Below are positions 23,963 through 32,142 of a stretch of 37,788 nt of DNA, piece by piece. Made by a program: the position numbers and the translations under genes. Position 1 is the first letter of the stretch; the number at the start of each line of letters is the position of its first letter. This stretch comes from Patescibacteria group bacterium (GTDB lineage Bacteria > Patescibacteriota > Minisyncoccia > HO2-45-28). Under the pieces are notes generated by a model that had not been told where the DNA came from, ran no database searches, and saw only the letters and a list, made by a program, of their open reading frames with translations. The DNA is taken from positions 1 to 37,788 of the forward strand of contig JADFMT010000005.1 in assembly GCA_022563755.1 (NCBI GenBank). Direction: 5' to 3'.

Positions 23963-24834
23963 AAGTTTTTGATGTTGGCATCGGGTGGGCAAATCCGGTT
24001 GATCGCGTATTTATTGAAACGCTCAAACTTTTTTTAAAAAAAGAAAAACTCTCCTTTCATGAAATTACATTTGTAAATCTCACGCGCGCGTATGAGGAGA
24101 TAAGGAATGGCAAGATTCATTATAAAACGTTTATTGATCGCGCCTCCGAAGACCATCCCGCGTATTTGTTAATTGCTGAGAAGCTAAAAGAGCGGGGTAC
24201 TTGCGTAATCAACGATCCGCATCACGTTATCCGTTTTGCATCTAAATCGTTCTTGCATAGGCTTTTTGAGGCCGAACGTCTTCCTGTCCCCCGGACATTT
24301 GTTATCTCGCCTACTGCATCAAAAAAACTTTCAAAGAGTGTGGCAAAAACTCTGGGCATCCCGTTTGTTCTTAAGCCTTCTTATAGCGGTTTGCAGGATG
24401 TCACCTTGACCGCGCGTACGGCAGGGGACATCATGAATTTTCTCAAGGAAAACTTAACGGATGAGTGCTTGGCCCAAGAATATGTTGCGCCATCTCTTAT
24501 AAACGGTCGGACCGCATGGTTTCGGCCGATCTTTGTCTGCGGCCGCACCATTGTGCACTGGTGGGATCCGAAAAATCAGTTTTATCATTCATTTGGGAGG
24601 TCGCGAGAGGAACAAAAAATCGGAAGAGTATTGGATAACTTCATGCAAAAAATTTTTCAAATCACAGGTTTTAAGCTTTTCTCAAGCGAGGTAGCAATGG
24701 ACAAAAAAGGAAAATTTTTGATTATTGATTACGCAAACCATCCGATTGATTTAAATAGTCAAGAGATTACTCCGGACGGTCTCCCTTTAGAGACCATTCG
24801 TATGATTGCGTCAAGTATTGTAAAATCCATATAA
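23959..24834 (+). CDS. ATP-grasp domain protein, RimK-like
   Basis: The 291-aa product has the ATP-grasp layout. CVINDPHHVIRFASKSFLHRLFEAERLPVPRTFVIS corresponds to the N.....A.DK......L...G.P.P.T block. GIPFVLKPSYSGLQDVT is the ATP-binding strand and glycine loop, QEYV is the adenine hinge, and FLIIDYANHPIDLN is close to the Mg-binding end, where the classic D.NP reads DYANHP. Substrates are unknown. The track start at 23929 includes codons from the repeat; the ATG at 23959 gives MKVFDVGIG and overlaps the remnant TGA by four bases. It is unrelated by order or composition to the ATP-grasp at 9676. Confidence 0.8.
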   Translation: MKVFDVGIGWANPVDRVFIETLKLFLKKEKLSFHEITFVNLTRAYEEIRNGKIHYKTFIDRASEDHPAYLLIAEKLKERGTCVINDPHHVIRFASKSFLHRLFEAERLPVPRTFVISPTASKKLSKSVAKTLGIPFVLKPSYSGLQDVTLTARTAGDIMNFLKENLTDECLAQEYVAPSLINGRTAWFRPIFVCGRTIVHWWDPKNQFYHSFGRSREEQKIGRVLDNFMQKIFQITGFKLFSSEVAMDKKGKFLIIDYANHPIDLNSQEITPDGLPLETIRMIASSIVKSI

Positions 24835-24876
24835 AGAGTAAAATAAAATATCATTACCTATTAAAAAGTTTATATC

Positions 24877-25656
24877 ATGAATGAAAAGATAAAAAATTAT
24901 TTAGCAATCGCAATCGTGGTAGCACTTTTCCTTTTTTCTCTCTCGGCAGTCGGTTTCGTCAGGTCTTATTCCAAATCGATTGAACCCTCGGCATTTCGCA
25001 GCTTTTCTGTAAGAGGGGAGGGGAAAGCTATTGCGATTCCGGATGTAGCCCAATTTACCTTCAGCGTAATTACTGAAGGAGGATTGGATATTGCAGGTCT
25101 TCAAAAAGAAAATACCCAGAAAGCAAATAGCGCAATTGATTTTATAAAGTTAGAAGGCGTGAAGACAAAAGATATTAAAACCCAGAACTATACTATAGAG
25201 CCGCGTTACCAGCGATTCAGCTGTCCTCGTCCGTTACCTGGTGGTGTTGTCAAGCCGTGTCCGCCCCCGAAGATTATCGGATATACCGTACGCCAAAGCG
25301 TGTTAGTAAAAATACGGAATTTTGATACGACCGGCGACATACTTGCGGGTGTAGTTAAAAGCGGCGTAAATTCAGTCTCGCAACTTTCTTTTACGATTGA
25401 TGATCCTGCCGAACTTGAGAATGAGGCGCGCACAAAAGCCATTAAACAAGCGAAAGAAAAAGCAAAATCTATTTCGAAAGCGGGTGGTTTTCGTTTAGGC
25501 CGACTCCTCTCGATTGAGGAAGGAGGGTTTTTCCCTCAGCCTGTCTTTCGGACTTTAGAAGCACGCGTTGCAGGCGCGTCCGCTCCCGTCCCAACCATCG
25601 AGCCTGGCTCCCAAGAGATACGCATAAATGTAACCCTAAGATACGAGATAAAGTAA
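24877..25656 (+). CDS. SIMPL (DUF541) domain exported protein
   Basis: The 259-aa product has an N-terminal hydrophobic helix (residues 8-28) that anchors or exports it. The remainder is a SIMPL domain: SFSVRGEGKAIAIPDVAQFTFSV, then GVKTKDIKTQNYTIEPRY, then IIGYTVRQSVLVKIRN, and a closing RINVTLRYEIK. Family members are periplasmic or envelope proteins of poorly known role, some linked to oxidative stress. Two cysteines flank a proline-rich loop (SCPRPLPGG...KPCPPP) and may form a disulfide. Confidence 0.9.
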   Translation: MNEKIKNYLAIAIVVALFLFSLSAVGFVRSYSKSIEPSAFRSFSVRGEGKAIAIPDVAQFTFSVITEGGLDIAGLQKENTQKANSAIDFIKLEGVKTKDIKTQNYTIEPRYQRFSCPRPLPGGVVKPCPPPKIIGYTVRQSVLVKIRNFDTTGDILAGVVKSGVNSVSQLSFTIDDPAELENEARTKAIKQAKEKAKSISKAGGFRLGRLLSIEEGGFFPQPVFRTLEARVAGASAPVPTIEPGSQEIRINVTLRYEIK

Positions 25657-25686
25657 TAATCCCAAGAAATATGTTATCATAAATCT

Positions 25687-25968
25687 ATGAAAGCTATTTG
25701 GAAAAATACGGTGCTGGCCGAAAGTGATAAGACAATTGTGGTGGAGAACAACCACTACTTTCCGCCGGAGTCGGTTAAAATGGAATACCTCAAGAAAAGC
25801 GGCAATCAGTATCAATGCAAGTGGAAAGGAACAGCGGATTATTATGATGTGGCGGTGGGCGACGAGGTGAATAAGGATGCGGCATGGATGTATCTTGAAC
25901 CCACCGAACCCGCAAAGGAGATCAAAGACCACTTTGCCTTCTGGCACGGCGTTGAGGTAGGGGAATAA
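25687..25968 (+). CDS. DUF427 domain protein
   Basis: The 93-aa product matches DUF427 along its length: KAIWKNTVLAESDKTIVVENNHYFPPESV, YQCKWKGTADYYDV and a final DHFAFWHGVEV. It is a small beta-rich cytoplasmic protein of unknown function. TATCAT lies 11 bases before the start, so it is probably transcribed separately from the SIMPL gene. Confidence 0.88.
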   Translation: MKAIWKNTVLAESDKTIVVENNHYFPPESVKMEYLKKSGNQYQCKWKGTADYYDVAVGDEVNKDAAWMYLEPTEPAKEIKDHFAFWHGVEVGE

Positions 25969-25990
25969 AGTTCATTTTCCATAAAAAATA

Positions 25991-26013
25991 CCCACCTCGA
26001 GATGCAAGGCGGG
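25991..26013. terminator. Hairpin between convergent genes
   Basis: CCCACCT and AGGCGGG form a 7-bp stem with one mismatch, flanked by AAAAAATA on one side and TTATTATTTATT on the other. It could terminate both the DUF427 gene and the reverse-strand gene. Confidence 0.45.
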
Positions 26014-26054
26014 CTTATTATTTATTATTATTGTAAAGGATTACTTCTTGGTGG

Positions 26055-27059
26055 TTACCTTGCAAACGGCCTACACACCTCTGCCTTAAAAGCTTGTAAG
26101 CGGAGATAGATTGTCCTGCGTTTTTCCGGAAGGGCGCGGACATCTGCTTTCAAAGGAACGCCTTCGCAAACAAGTTCTCGGAGCTCTTCGTTATAGAACT
26201 CATCCAAAGCTCGCCGTCTTTGTTGTTCTTCTCTTTGTCTACGTTCCTCTCGTCTTTCTATGCGCGCTTTTTGTCTTTGTCTGCGTTTCTCAAGCCGCGC
26301 ATTAGATGACCATCTTGTTATCTTTATCGCTAGTTCGGCAATCCGGTCAAGGGGACCCGAAAAGATATCAGCATACACCGATCCCTCGCTGTACGCCCAG
26401 ATTTCCTTGGTTCTGAACTTGAATGGGCGAAAAATTGCCCGAAAGCCGATACCCTTTCTACCCAGAAGAAGAAACCAGAACATAGCAGATAGGCGTGCTA
26501 TCACGAGAATGAATACGAACGCCAATAGAACAGGCGGTTGGATCGAATATGCCACGAACCTTCGCCTGCGATACTGACATTGATCGCGAGGCGCAGTTTC
26601 GTACCAGAAATTAACCCATCCTTGCTCCCATTGAGGCGGATTTTCCGCAAAGAATCGCTCATCAACAGAGATTTTTAAGCGACCAAATTCATTTAAACCT
26701 CTCATTTCAAGGTTGCAATTGAGCAGAAATGGGTTATCGGAATCGATATCACAGAGCTTCGTGTAGTGGTGAAAAACGTTTTTTTGCAGCTCGAAGCGAT
26801 CACCTGAATTATCCCACACGATAGACCCACAGAGATCATGGGTGCCGGGGTGATTAAAGAACACGTAGTGCATCATTTGCTCAAGCGGGATGAGCAGCCG
26901 TTGTTGTTCTTTTCCGTCTTTGAAGACGAACAAAAGAAGATGAGGGTTTTTCGCTTCTCGCTTCTTCAATTCTTGTAAAGCCTCGCGTCCCACGCACCAC
27001 CGGAGTGCCACTGCAGCATCATTCTGTCTGGCCTCACCAACAAAAAATTCTATCATCAC
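26055..27059 (-). CDS. Hypothetical membrane protein with Arg/Glu-rich coiled coil
   Basis: I do not recognise this 334-aa protein. The first 170 residues look soluble, with beta-rich patches. One hydrophobic stretch at about residues 175-200 (PPVLLAFVFILVIARLSAMFWFLLL region) could span the membrane once. From about 255 to 290 there is an extremely charged helix (RQRQKARIERREERRQREEQQ) that would form a coiled coil or bind nucleic acid. A good AGGAG lies seven bases before the ATG. Base composition is somewhat GC-richer than neighbours. Confidence 0.7.
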   Translation of the reverse strand: MMIEFFVGEARQNDAAVALRWCVGREALQELKKREAKNPHLLLFVFKDGKEQQRLLIPLEQMMHYVFFNHPGTHDLCGSIVWDNSGDRFELQKNVFHHYTKLCDIDSDNPFLLNCNLEMRGLNEFGRLKISVDERFFAENPPQWEQGWVNFWYETAPRDQCQYRRRRFVAYSIQPPVLLAFVFILVIARLSAMFWFLLLGRKGIGFRAIFRPFKFRTKEIWAYSEGSVYADIFSGPLDRIAELAIKITRWSSNARLEKRRQRQKARIERREERRQREEQQRRRALDEFYNEELRELVCEGVPLKADVRALPEKRRTIYLRLQAFKAEVCRPFAR

Positions 27060-27166
27060 GCTTCTCCTATACAGGGTTGGATTTCAGAATATATTATCTG
27101 TTTCAAAGGACTCTATCAGAGTACAGATCGCGAGAGAAAAGTCAAGGATATGATATAATTAAAGTT

Positions 27167-27313
27167 ATGCCCTTGCCGCGTCCCAGAAAAAAAGAAAAAG
27201 AACGTGATTTTCTGTCTCTGTGCATGAAGGCAAAAGTTACGAAAGAGTACAAAAACATCAAACAGCGTGTTGTGGTCTGTTATTCCCAGTGGCGTAGAGT
27301 AAAAAAGAAGTAG
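27167..27313 (+). CDS. 48-aa phage-like microprotein (RCM...VCYSQW type)
   Basis: The product begins MPLPRPRKKEKERDF and contains FLSLCM and RVVVCYSQWRR. Short proteins and N-terminal segments with the pattern P.P...E....F..RCM....... QR.AVC.S.W occur in tailed phages near portal or protease genes and in metagenomic viral contigs. Here it stands alone. TATAAT at 27154-27159 lies seven bases before the ATG. The frame at 27005 in the track extends it with no support. Function is unknown; it may be a phage remnant or a domesticated protein. Confidence 0.6.
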   Translation: MPLPRPRKKEKERDFLSLCMKAKVTKEYKNIKQRVVVCYSQWRRVKKK

Positions 27314-27384
27314 GCCGAGACATAGGAATGTGGATAAGTCAATGGCGCTACGGACTGAACTTGTATAAAATAAAAGGAGGTCGA

Positions 27385-27399
27385 ATGATTATTCGCTAA
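27385..27399 (+). other. Four-codon mini-ORF with strong Shine-Dalgarno
   Basis: AAGGAGG (27374-27380) is followed by ATGATTATTCGCTAA, encoding MIIR. The next gene starts 11 bases after its stop and lacks its own Shine-Dalgarno. It may be a ribosome-loading leader or a decayed start. Confidence 0.35.
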
Positions 27400-27410
27400 G
27401 TGTTCACATT

Positions 27411-27674
27411 ATGCTTAAACAAATTCCATTTGCAAATGCGGCAGCAACTTTGTCCGGAGTTTTCTACATTGTTTTTGCAGGGATTTGGGCGATCGCACCG
27501 GATTTCTTCGCGCTGATTTATAATGCGCAGTTTCTGGGAGCCGATGTCGCCCGTTTTTTTCCTCAAGAACTTACCGTGGCAAATTTTATCTGGACGCTCG
27601 TTATCCTCGTGGTTACAGGCTGGATTATAGGATACGCGTTTGTCTGGTTCTATAACTGGTTTTTAAAGCGCTAA
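27411..27674 (+). CDS. Two-helix small membrane protein
   Basis: The 87-aa product has two hydrophobic segments (about 10-30 and 58-82) joined by a loop. The sequence IPFANAAATLSGVFYIVFAGIWAIAPDFF resembles small two-TM proteins of the DUF5676 type. Family assignment is tentative. Confidence 0.65.
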   Translation: MLKQIPFANAAATLSGVFYIVFAGIWAIAPDFFALIYNAQFLGADVARFFPQELTVANFIWTLVILVVTGWIIGYAFVWFYNWFLKR

Positions 27675-27748
27675 ATCATTTACATAAAAATAGGGGAAAA
27701 CAAAGAACTGCTCTTCTCGAGTAAGGAGATGTAGTGTATCATATTTTT

Positions 27749-27985
27749 ATGATAGAGATATTTTTAGAACAAAATTTTTGGCTGCTTCTTTTGTTAGCGC
27801 TCTGGATATTGCCCTGGAAAGGGGTGGCGCTCTGGAAGGCTGCGCGCAAGACCGATAAATGGTGGTTTATCGCGATTTTGATTGTAAATACCCTTGCTAT
27901 TTTAGAGATTCTTTATATTTTTATTTTCAGCAAAAGAAAAAGCAAAAAACCACCGGAGGAAAACCGCTATATTACGTCCCTTTAA
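27749..27985 (+). CDS. DUF5652 two-helix membrane protein
   Basis: The 78-aa product contains LWILPWKGVALWKAARKTDKWWFIAILIVNTLAILEILYIFIFS, in short segments diagnostic of DUF5652: WKG.ALWKAAR, then the second helix with NTLAILEI. It is a membrane protein typical of CPR and some archaea, of unknown role. The ATG at 27749 follows TATCAT closely; the track start five codons earlier is less likely. Confidence 0.85.
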   Translation: MIEIFLEQNFWLLLLLALWILPWKGVALWKAARKTDKWWFIAILIVNTLAILEILYIFIFSKRKSKKPPEENRYITSL

Positions 27986-27991
27986 TGGGGA

Positions 27992-29485
27992 TTAACGGCT
28001 GTGACGGTTATGTGCGTGTTGCGCTCGAAGCGAACAGTCCCGTAGTTTTTCATGAAGTTCTGCAATATTCCGAGCACCCGCGCGCTCGAAGATTCTTTGC
28101 AATTTTGCATGGAATCCTTTAAGAAACTCTTCGAGGGATCCGGTAACGGTTACGCTTAATGTTGTACCTTCGGCCACAAAACCAGAGAGATTATAGCGCT
28201 TCGAGGCAGAGGCATGGGTACGTGCAATTTCAGGCGATCCCATGGCTCGAAACATTTTCTTTCCTGGCTCAGTCTCTTTTGCGGGAGAGTCTTTGCATTG
28301 GGCAACCAGTTTCCCCACCATAATGGTTTGGGCGCCTGCCGCCAATGCTTTGAAAGCATCATATGCGGTTTGGATTCCGCCATCCGCATTGCATGGAATC
28401 GGTTCTTTATCAGATTCTTTGGCAATCATAAAGGCAGTTTCTGCACAGTCATAAATAGCAGAAAGCTGTGGTCTCCAGATTCCGACCACATCTTCCTCAC
28501 CGGTTAAACAAGCTGATCCCGGACCTTGTCCTATCTTGATACCATCGGCTCCATTTGTCCTATGAAATCGAACGGCTTCGCGAACACTATCATTGCCAAC
28601 CACCATATCTATATGCGGGTAGGTTTTTTTTAGATACCGGGTCATCCTGCCGGTATCTTCATTCCATGCATGGGCCTGTTCAATAACCAGCACATCAATC
28701 TCGGCATCTACAAGCTTTTGGATGCGTGAAAGATTATCGTCGGTCATATATTCAAACACAGCTGCTCCTACAACGAGGCGATTTTTGCGATCTCGGGTGG
28801 CTTTCTGGTGGTGTGTTTCATTTGAGGCTACGTCCTTCATCGTAACGAGAGCGAGAAGTTGCTCGGCTGTATTCATAACCGCAAGAACGGGGATCATGCG
28901 TTCTTGCATTAAGGCTTGTGCGCGTTTGAAGTTAAGGATTCCTTCTGCGGTTACATGGTTACGCTCAACGGCTATTCGCGCGAGATCTTTTTCCATAACC
29001 GTATCCAGTGACTTTTCCAAGCGGCTTGCGTAATAATACTCTCCATATTTTTGACGAACAAACATACCGACCAGCTTACCGGAATCAATAATGGGAATGT
29101 TTGAGAAGGGCGCACAAAGCGCACGTTTCAATGTATCGCGGGGGCTGAGCGTAAACGGATGCTCGATGAATCCGCCTTCGACTGCCTTTACCCGGCGAAT
29201 GATTTCTGCTTGTTCATCGGCTTCATAGGTCATCGGAATGATGCCCAATGCGCCGTTTCGGGCCGCAATAATGGCAATGTGTTCGTCTGTGACGTCTGGC
29301 ATCGGTGCGGTTACAAGCGGTATGTGAAGCTTAATATTTTTTGAAAAGTATCCGGAAGTATCGACTACCGTATCGTTTCTAGAAAACGCCCGTACCCCTT
29401 CGAGAATATCGATATCGCGAAGATTATAGCTTCGCAATGAGTCGCCAAGCAAGTCTTTAAGCGCGATTCCGGATTGCTTTTCCAT
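27992..29485 (-). CDS. guaB: IMP dehydrogenase-like protein, divergent active site
   Basis: The 497-aa product has the IMPDH architecture: a split TIM barrel with a tandem CBS insert at about residues 110-222. VTAPMPDVTDEHIAIIAARNGALGII, NADGGIQTAYDAFKALAAGA and MFRAMGSPE support it. IMPDH oxidises IMP to XMP with NAD+, the first committed step to GMP. The active-site loop is unusual: GPGSACLTGEED replaces GPGS.C.TR, although the nucleophile is kept (Cys326), and IEQAHAW stands where D-x-A-H-G is expected. It may be a divergent IMPDH or an altered relative such as GMP reductase. TATAAA lies close upstream of its start. Confidence 0.85.
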   Translation of the reverse strand: MEKQSGIALKDLLGDSLRSYNLRDIDILEGVRAFSRNDTVVDTSGYFSKNIKLHIPLVTAPMPDVTDEHIAIIAARNGALGIIPMTYEADEQAEIIRRVKAVEGGFIEHPFTLSPRDTLKRALCAPFSNIPIIDSGKLVGMFVRQKYGEYYYASRLEKSLDTVMEKDLARIAVERNHVTAEGILNFKRAQALMQERMIPVLAVMNTAEQLLALVTMKDVASNETHHQKATRDRKNRLVVGAAVFEYMTDDNLSRIQKLVDAEIDVLVIEQAHAWNEDTGRMTRYLKKTYPHIDMVVGNDSVREAVRFHRTNGADGIKIGQGPGSACLTGEEDVVGIWRPQLSAIYDCAETAFMIAKESDKEPIPCNADGGIQTAYDAFKALAAGAQTIMVGKLVAQCKDSPAKETEPGKKMFRAMGSPEIARTHASASKRYNLSGFVAEGTTLSVTVTGSLEEFLKGFHAKLQRIFERAGARNIAELHEKLRDCSLRAQHAHNRHSR

Positions 29486-29552
29486 ATAAGGATTTATAGC
29501 ATACTACAAATACTCGAACAAGAAAATATTTCATGTTATGTTGATACTATTG

Positions 29553-29819
29553 ATGAAACACTTATCGATTCGGATTTATGGAAGCGTGCAAGGGGTATTT
29601 TTTCGATATTCAGCAAAAAGCCAAGCCGAAAAATTAGGGATTAAGGGGCTTGTTCGAAATGAGTCGGATGGATCGGTATATATAGAAGCCGAGGGGGACG
29701 GGGCGGCACTGGAGAAGTTTTTGGAGTGGTGTCGCGCCGGCCCGACATTTGCGGACATCCAGAACGTAAAAATCGAAGAAGCCCCGCTAAAAAATTTCAC
29801 TGAATTTGTTATTCTTTAA
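29553..29819 (+). CDS. acyP: Acylphosphatase
   Basis: The 88-aa product hydrolyses acyl phosphates. The motif GSVQGVFFRYSAKSQAEKLGIKGLVRNESDGSVYIEAEG carries the catalytic Arg (FFRY) and Asn (RNES). I chose the ATG at 29553 because it begins the first beta strand (MKHLSIRIYG). The five-codon extension in the track overlaps the -10 sequence GATACT. Confidence 0.94.
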   Translation: MKHLSIRIYGSVQGVFFRYSAKSQAEKLGIKGLVRNESDGSVYIEAEGDGAALEKFLEWCRAGPTFADIQNVKIEEAPLKNFTEFVIL

Positions 29820-29893
29820 TGATGTATAGAATCTCTTTCATTTTCGTTCTAATTGGAGAAGGTAGAGCTCATCGGACTTTATAGCCGGCAATA

Positions 29894-31741
29894 ATGAAAC
29901 AAAGCACCAAGGTTCCTTTACTCGTTTATGACGGCGAATGCAGTTTTTGTCGTCTGTGGGTTGAGCGATGGAAGGGGTTAACGGGAGGACGCGTTCGGTA
30001 CGCGCCTTTCCAAGAAGTTGCAAACGATTTTCCAAAAATCCCGCTTGAAAAATTTGAGCAGTCCGTACAGCTCATAGTGTCTTCAGGTGATGTATTCAGT
30101 GGTGCGCATGCTGCATTTCAGGCTCTTGCGTATGCTCCAGGCAAGGGATGGATGCTTTGGATATACAAATATATTCCAGGGTTTTCTACTGCTTCAGAAT
30201 GGTTCTATCGTCTTATAGCAGCACATCGCCCTTTTTTCTATAAGCTCACTCGACTTTTGTGGGGAAAGCACGTTGGGCGTTCTTCCTACGTTCTTGCGCG
30301 ATGGATATTCTTAAGACTTCTGGGCATTATTTATTTTATTGCCTTTATATCACTTTGGATACAGATTACGGGATTGGTCGGGGGCAGCGGAATCTTGCCT
30401 GAAAATAATTTTTTAAACGCAGTCAAAGATAACATTGGTGCCAAGGGCTTTTGGTATGTCCCAACGCTTGCATGGTTAAGCGCTTCTAATGGTTTTTTAG
30501 AGTTTTTAACCTTAAGCGGAGCGCTTTTGTCTCTTTTCGTTGTTGCCGGAGTTCTCGTAGCCCCGGTTTTGGCCGTACTCTGGGTTTTTTATCTTTCGCT
30601 TTTTAGCGTTGGTCAAGTTTTTTTATCATTTCAGTGGGATATTTTACTTTTAGAGGTTGGGTTCTTGGCTGTTTTCTTGGCACCTCTCCAAGTTTTACCT
30701 AGGCTTTCTCGGGTATCACCCCCATCGTCACTCGTTGCGTGGCTTTTTCATTTTCTTTTATTCCGGCTGATTTTTGGATCAGGCGTCGTTAAACTCGCGA
30801 GCGGCGATCCTACGTGGAGGAATTTTACTGCACTCAATTTTCACTATTTTACCCAGCCACTGCCCAATCCCATTGCATGGTATGTGCATCAATTGCCGGT
30901 TTGGTTTCAAAAAGTTTCCGTAGCAGGTACATTTGCTGTCGAACTTTTTGTGCCTTTTTTAATTTTTGCGCCGCGCCGTCTCAGATTTTTTGCTGCTTTC
31001 TCAATAATCTCTTTAGAAACCTTCATTCTTTTAACCGGCAATTATACCTTTTTTACTTTTTTAACGATCGCGCTATGTATTTTGTTGCTTGATGATGCGT
31101 TTTTGCAGCGGTTTTTACCAAAGAAGCTCCGAAAGTCCTTTTCGGAAACGCTTGCTCGGCTGCAAAGGTCCTCGAAAAAGACTTTTGGAGCTTTTATTAT
31201 TCTTCTTGCCATCGTTATTATAGTTGCAGGCAGCATTCGGATTATAGGATTGTTTTCACCCTTGCCAAAACCGGTTATTCAATTTCAGAGCGTGCTTGCA
31301 CCCTTACGGATCGTAAATAGTTACGGCCTTTTTGCGGTTATGACAACGTCACGATCCGAAATTATTGTAGAAGGTAGTAGGGACGGCGAGACATGGTTGG
31401 AATACGAGTTTAAATATAAGCCCGGAGATGTTAAGCGAGCGCCACCTTGGGTAGCACCCCACCAACCTCGTCTGGATTGGCAAATGTGGTTTGCCGCACT
31501 CGGTGATTATCAGCAAAATCCCTGGTTTACGAATTTTATGATCCGACTGCTTCAAGGTTCTCCGGAAGTTACCCGACTGCTTGAGAAAAATCCATTTCCG
31601 GTTATACCCCCTCGCTACATTCGCGCATCTCTCTACGATTACACATTCACTGACTTTGAAACCAAGCGCGCTACGGGCGCCTGGTGGCAGCGCGAACTAA
31701 AAGGACTCTATTTCCCGGTTGCTTCGTTAGAAGGGGTGTGA
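29894..31741 (+). CDS. DCC (DUF393) - lipase maturation factor fusion
   Basis: The 615-aa product begins with a DCC/DUF393 thioredoxin-like domain (LVYDGECSFCRLWVERW, residues about 9-25, with the CxxC). From about residue 135 it is a lipase maturation factor family membrane protein: SYVLARWIFLRLLGIIYFIAFISLW, GGSGILPENNFL, FQWDILLLEVGFLAVFLAPL, RLIFGSGVVKLASGDPTWRN, FEYKPGDV-type EFKYKPGDVKRAPPWVAPHQPRLDWQMW. About eight to ten helices are visible. In animals LMF1 helps fold lipases in the ER; bacterial function is open. The fused redox domain suggests help with disulfide chemistry of exported proteins. Confidence 0.9.
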   Translation: MKQSTKVPLLVYDGECSFCRLWVERWKGLTGGRVRYAPFQEVANDFPKIPLEKFEQSVQLIVSSGDVFSGAHAAFQALAYAPGKGWMLWIYKYIPGFSTASEWFYRLIAAHRPFFYKLTRLLWGKHVGRSSYVLARWIFLRLLGIIYFIAFISLWIQITGLVGGSGILPENNFLNAVKDNIGAKGFWYVPTLAWLSASNGFLEFLTLSGALLSLFVVAGVLVAPVLAVLWVFYLSLFSVGQVFLSFQWDILLLEVGFLAVFLAPLQVLPRLSRVSPPSSLVAWLFHFLLFRLIFGSGVVKLASGDPTWRNFTALNFHYFTQPLPNPIAWYVHQLPVWFQKVSVAGTFAVELFVPFLIFAPRRLRFFAAFSIISLETFILLTGNYTFFTFLTIALCILLLDDAFLQRFLPKKLRKSFSETLARLQRSSKKTFGAFIILLAIVIIVAGSIRIIGLFSPLPKPVIQFQSVLAPLRIVNSYGLFAVMTTSRSEIIVEGSRDGETWLEYEFKYKPGDVKRAPPWVAPHQPRLDWQMWFAALGDYQQNPWFTNFMIRLLQGSPEVTRLLEKNPFPVIPPRYIRASLYDYTFTDFETKRATGAWWQRELKGLYFPVASLEGV

Positions 31742-31791
31742 TAATTTAGCATTATATGCCAACCGTTGTTTATAAAGATAAGAAAAAATAG

Positions 31792-32001
31792 ATGGAATTT
31801 TTTGGCTTTACCTTGGGCATGATTGGAAAAGTGATGGTGGCCTATACGGCGATTCGGGTTCACTATCGTTTTCGGAAAGAACACCGAATTGACGAGAGGG
31901 TGTTTGTTACGATGCGTCGCGAGCAGACAATCGGCATTGCAGGCATCGTCTTAATCGTGATTGGTTATACCCTAGAAGCCTCTATACGATTCTGGATATG
32001 A
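31792..32001 (+). CDS. Small two-helix membrane protein
   Basis: The 69-aa product has hydrophobic segments at about 3-22 and 46-66 joined by a basic loop (YRFRKEHRIDER). No family was recognised. The last base of its TGA is the first base of the next inverted-repeat element. Confidence 0.65.
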   Translation: MEFFGFTLGMIGKVMVAYTAIRVHYRFRKEHRIDERVFVTMRREQTIGIAGIVLIVIGYTLEASIRFWI

Positions 32002-32142
32002 TCCCGTAAGGCAATATCGAAAGCTAAATTTAGTTTCTTGCGAGGTATAATTATGTATTATTACAAGCTTATATTAATAACAGCAGATTCGAATGGTTAT
32101 TTTGGAATTTAGCAAGAAACATTCGATTTTGCTTTACGGGGT
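32001..32142. mobile_element. CCCGTTA-type inverted-repeat element filling the intergenic space
   Basis: Left arm ATCCCGTAAGGCAATATCGAA...GTTTCTTGC (32001-32041) pairs with GCAAGAAACATTCGATTTTGC...TTTACGGGGT (32112-32142). The left arm carries an extra AGCTAAATTTAG, itself nearly palindromic. The loop is 70 bases. The element begins at the stop of one gene and ends directly before the ATG of the next. Confidence 0.72.
32053..32112 (+). pseudogene. Second GIY-YIG-like remnant in an element loop
   Basis: A 19-codon frame reads MYYYKLILITADSNGYFGI and stops at TAG. It aligns in spacing with Y-x-Y-x-L-x-x-x-x-D-G-x-x-Y-x-G of GIY-YIG nucleases. TATAAT lies one base before the ATG and may instead drive the isomerase gene. 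The match is short and suggestive only when taken with the remnant at 23828. Confidence 0.4.

Noticed and set aside
24061-24834. Possible RiPP system formed by the RimK-like ATP-grasp and nearby genes
   Set aside because: Neighbours are DUF362, SIMPL and an MFS with no small peptide gene, so there is no support beyond the fold.
26111-26577. Forward frames opposite the hypothetical membrane protein
   Set aside because: They lack ribosome binding sites and protein-like character; the reverse frame is longer and has a good AGGAG.
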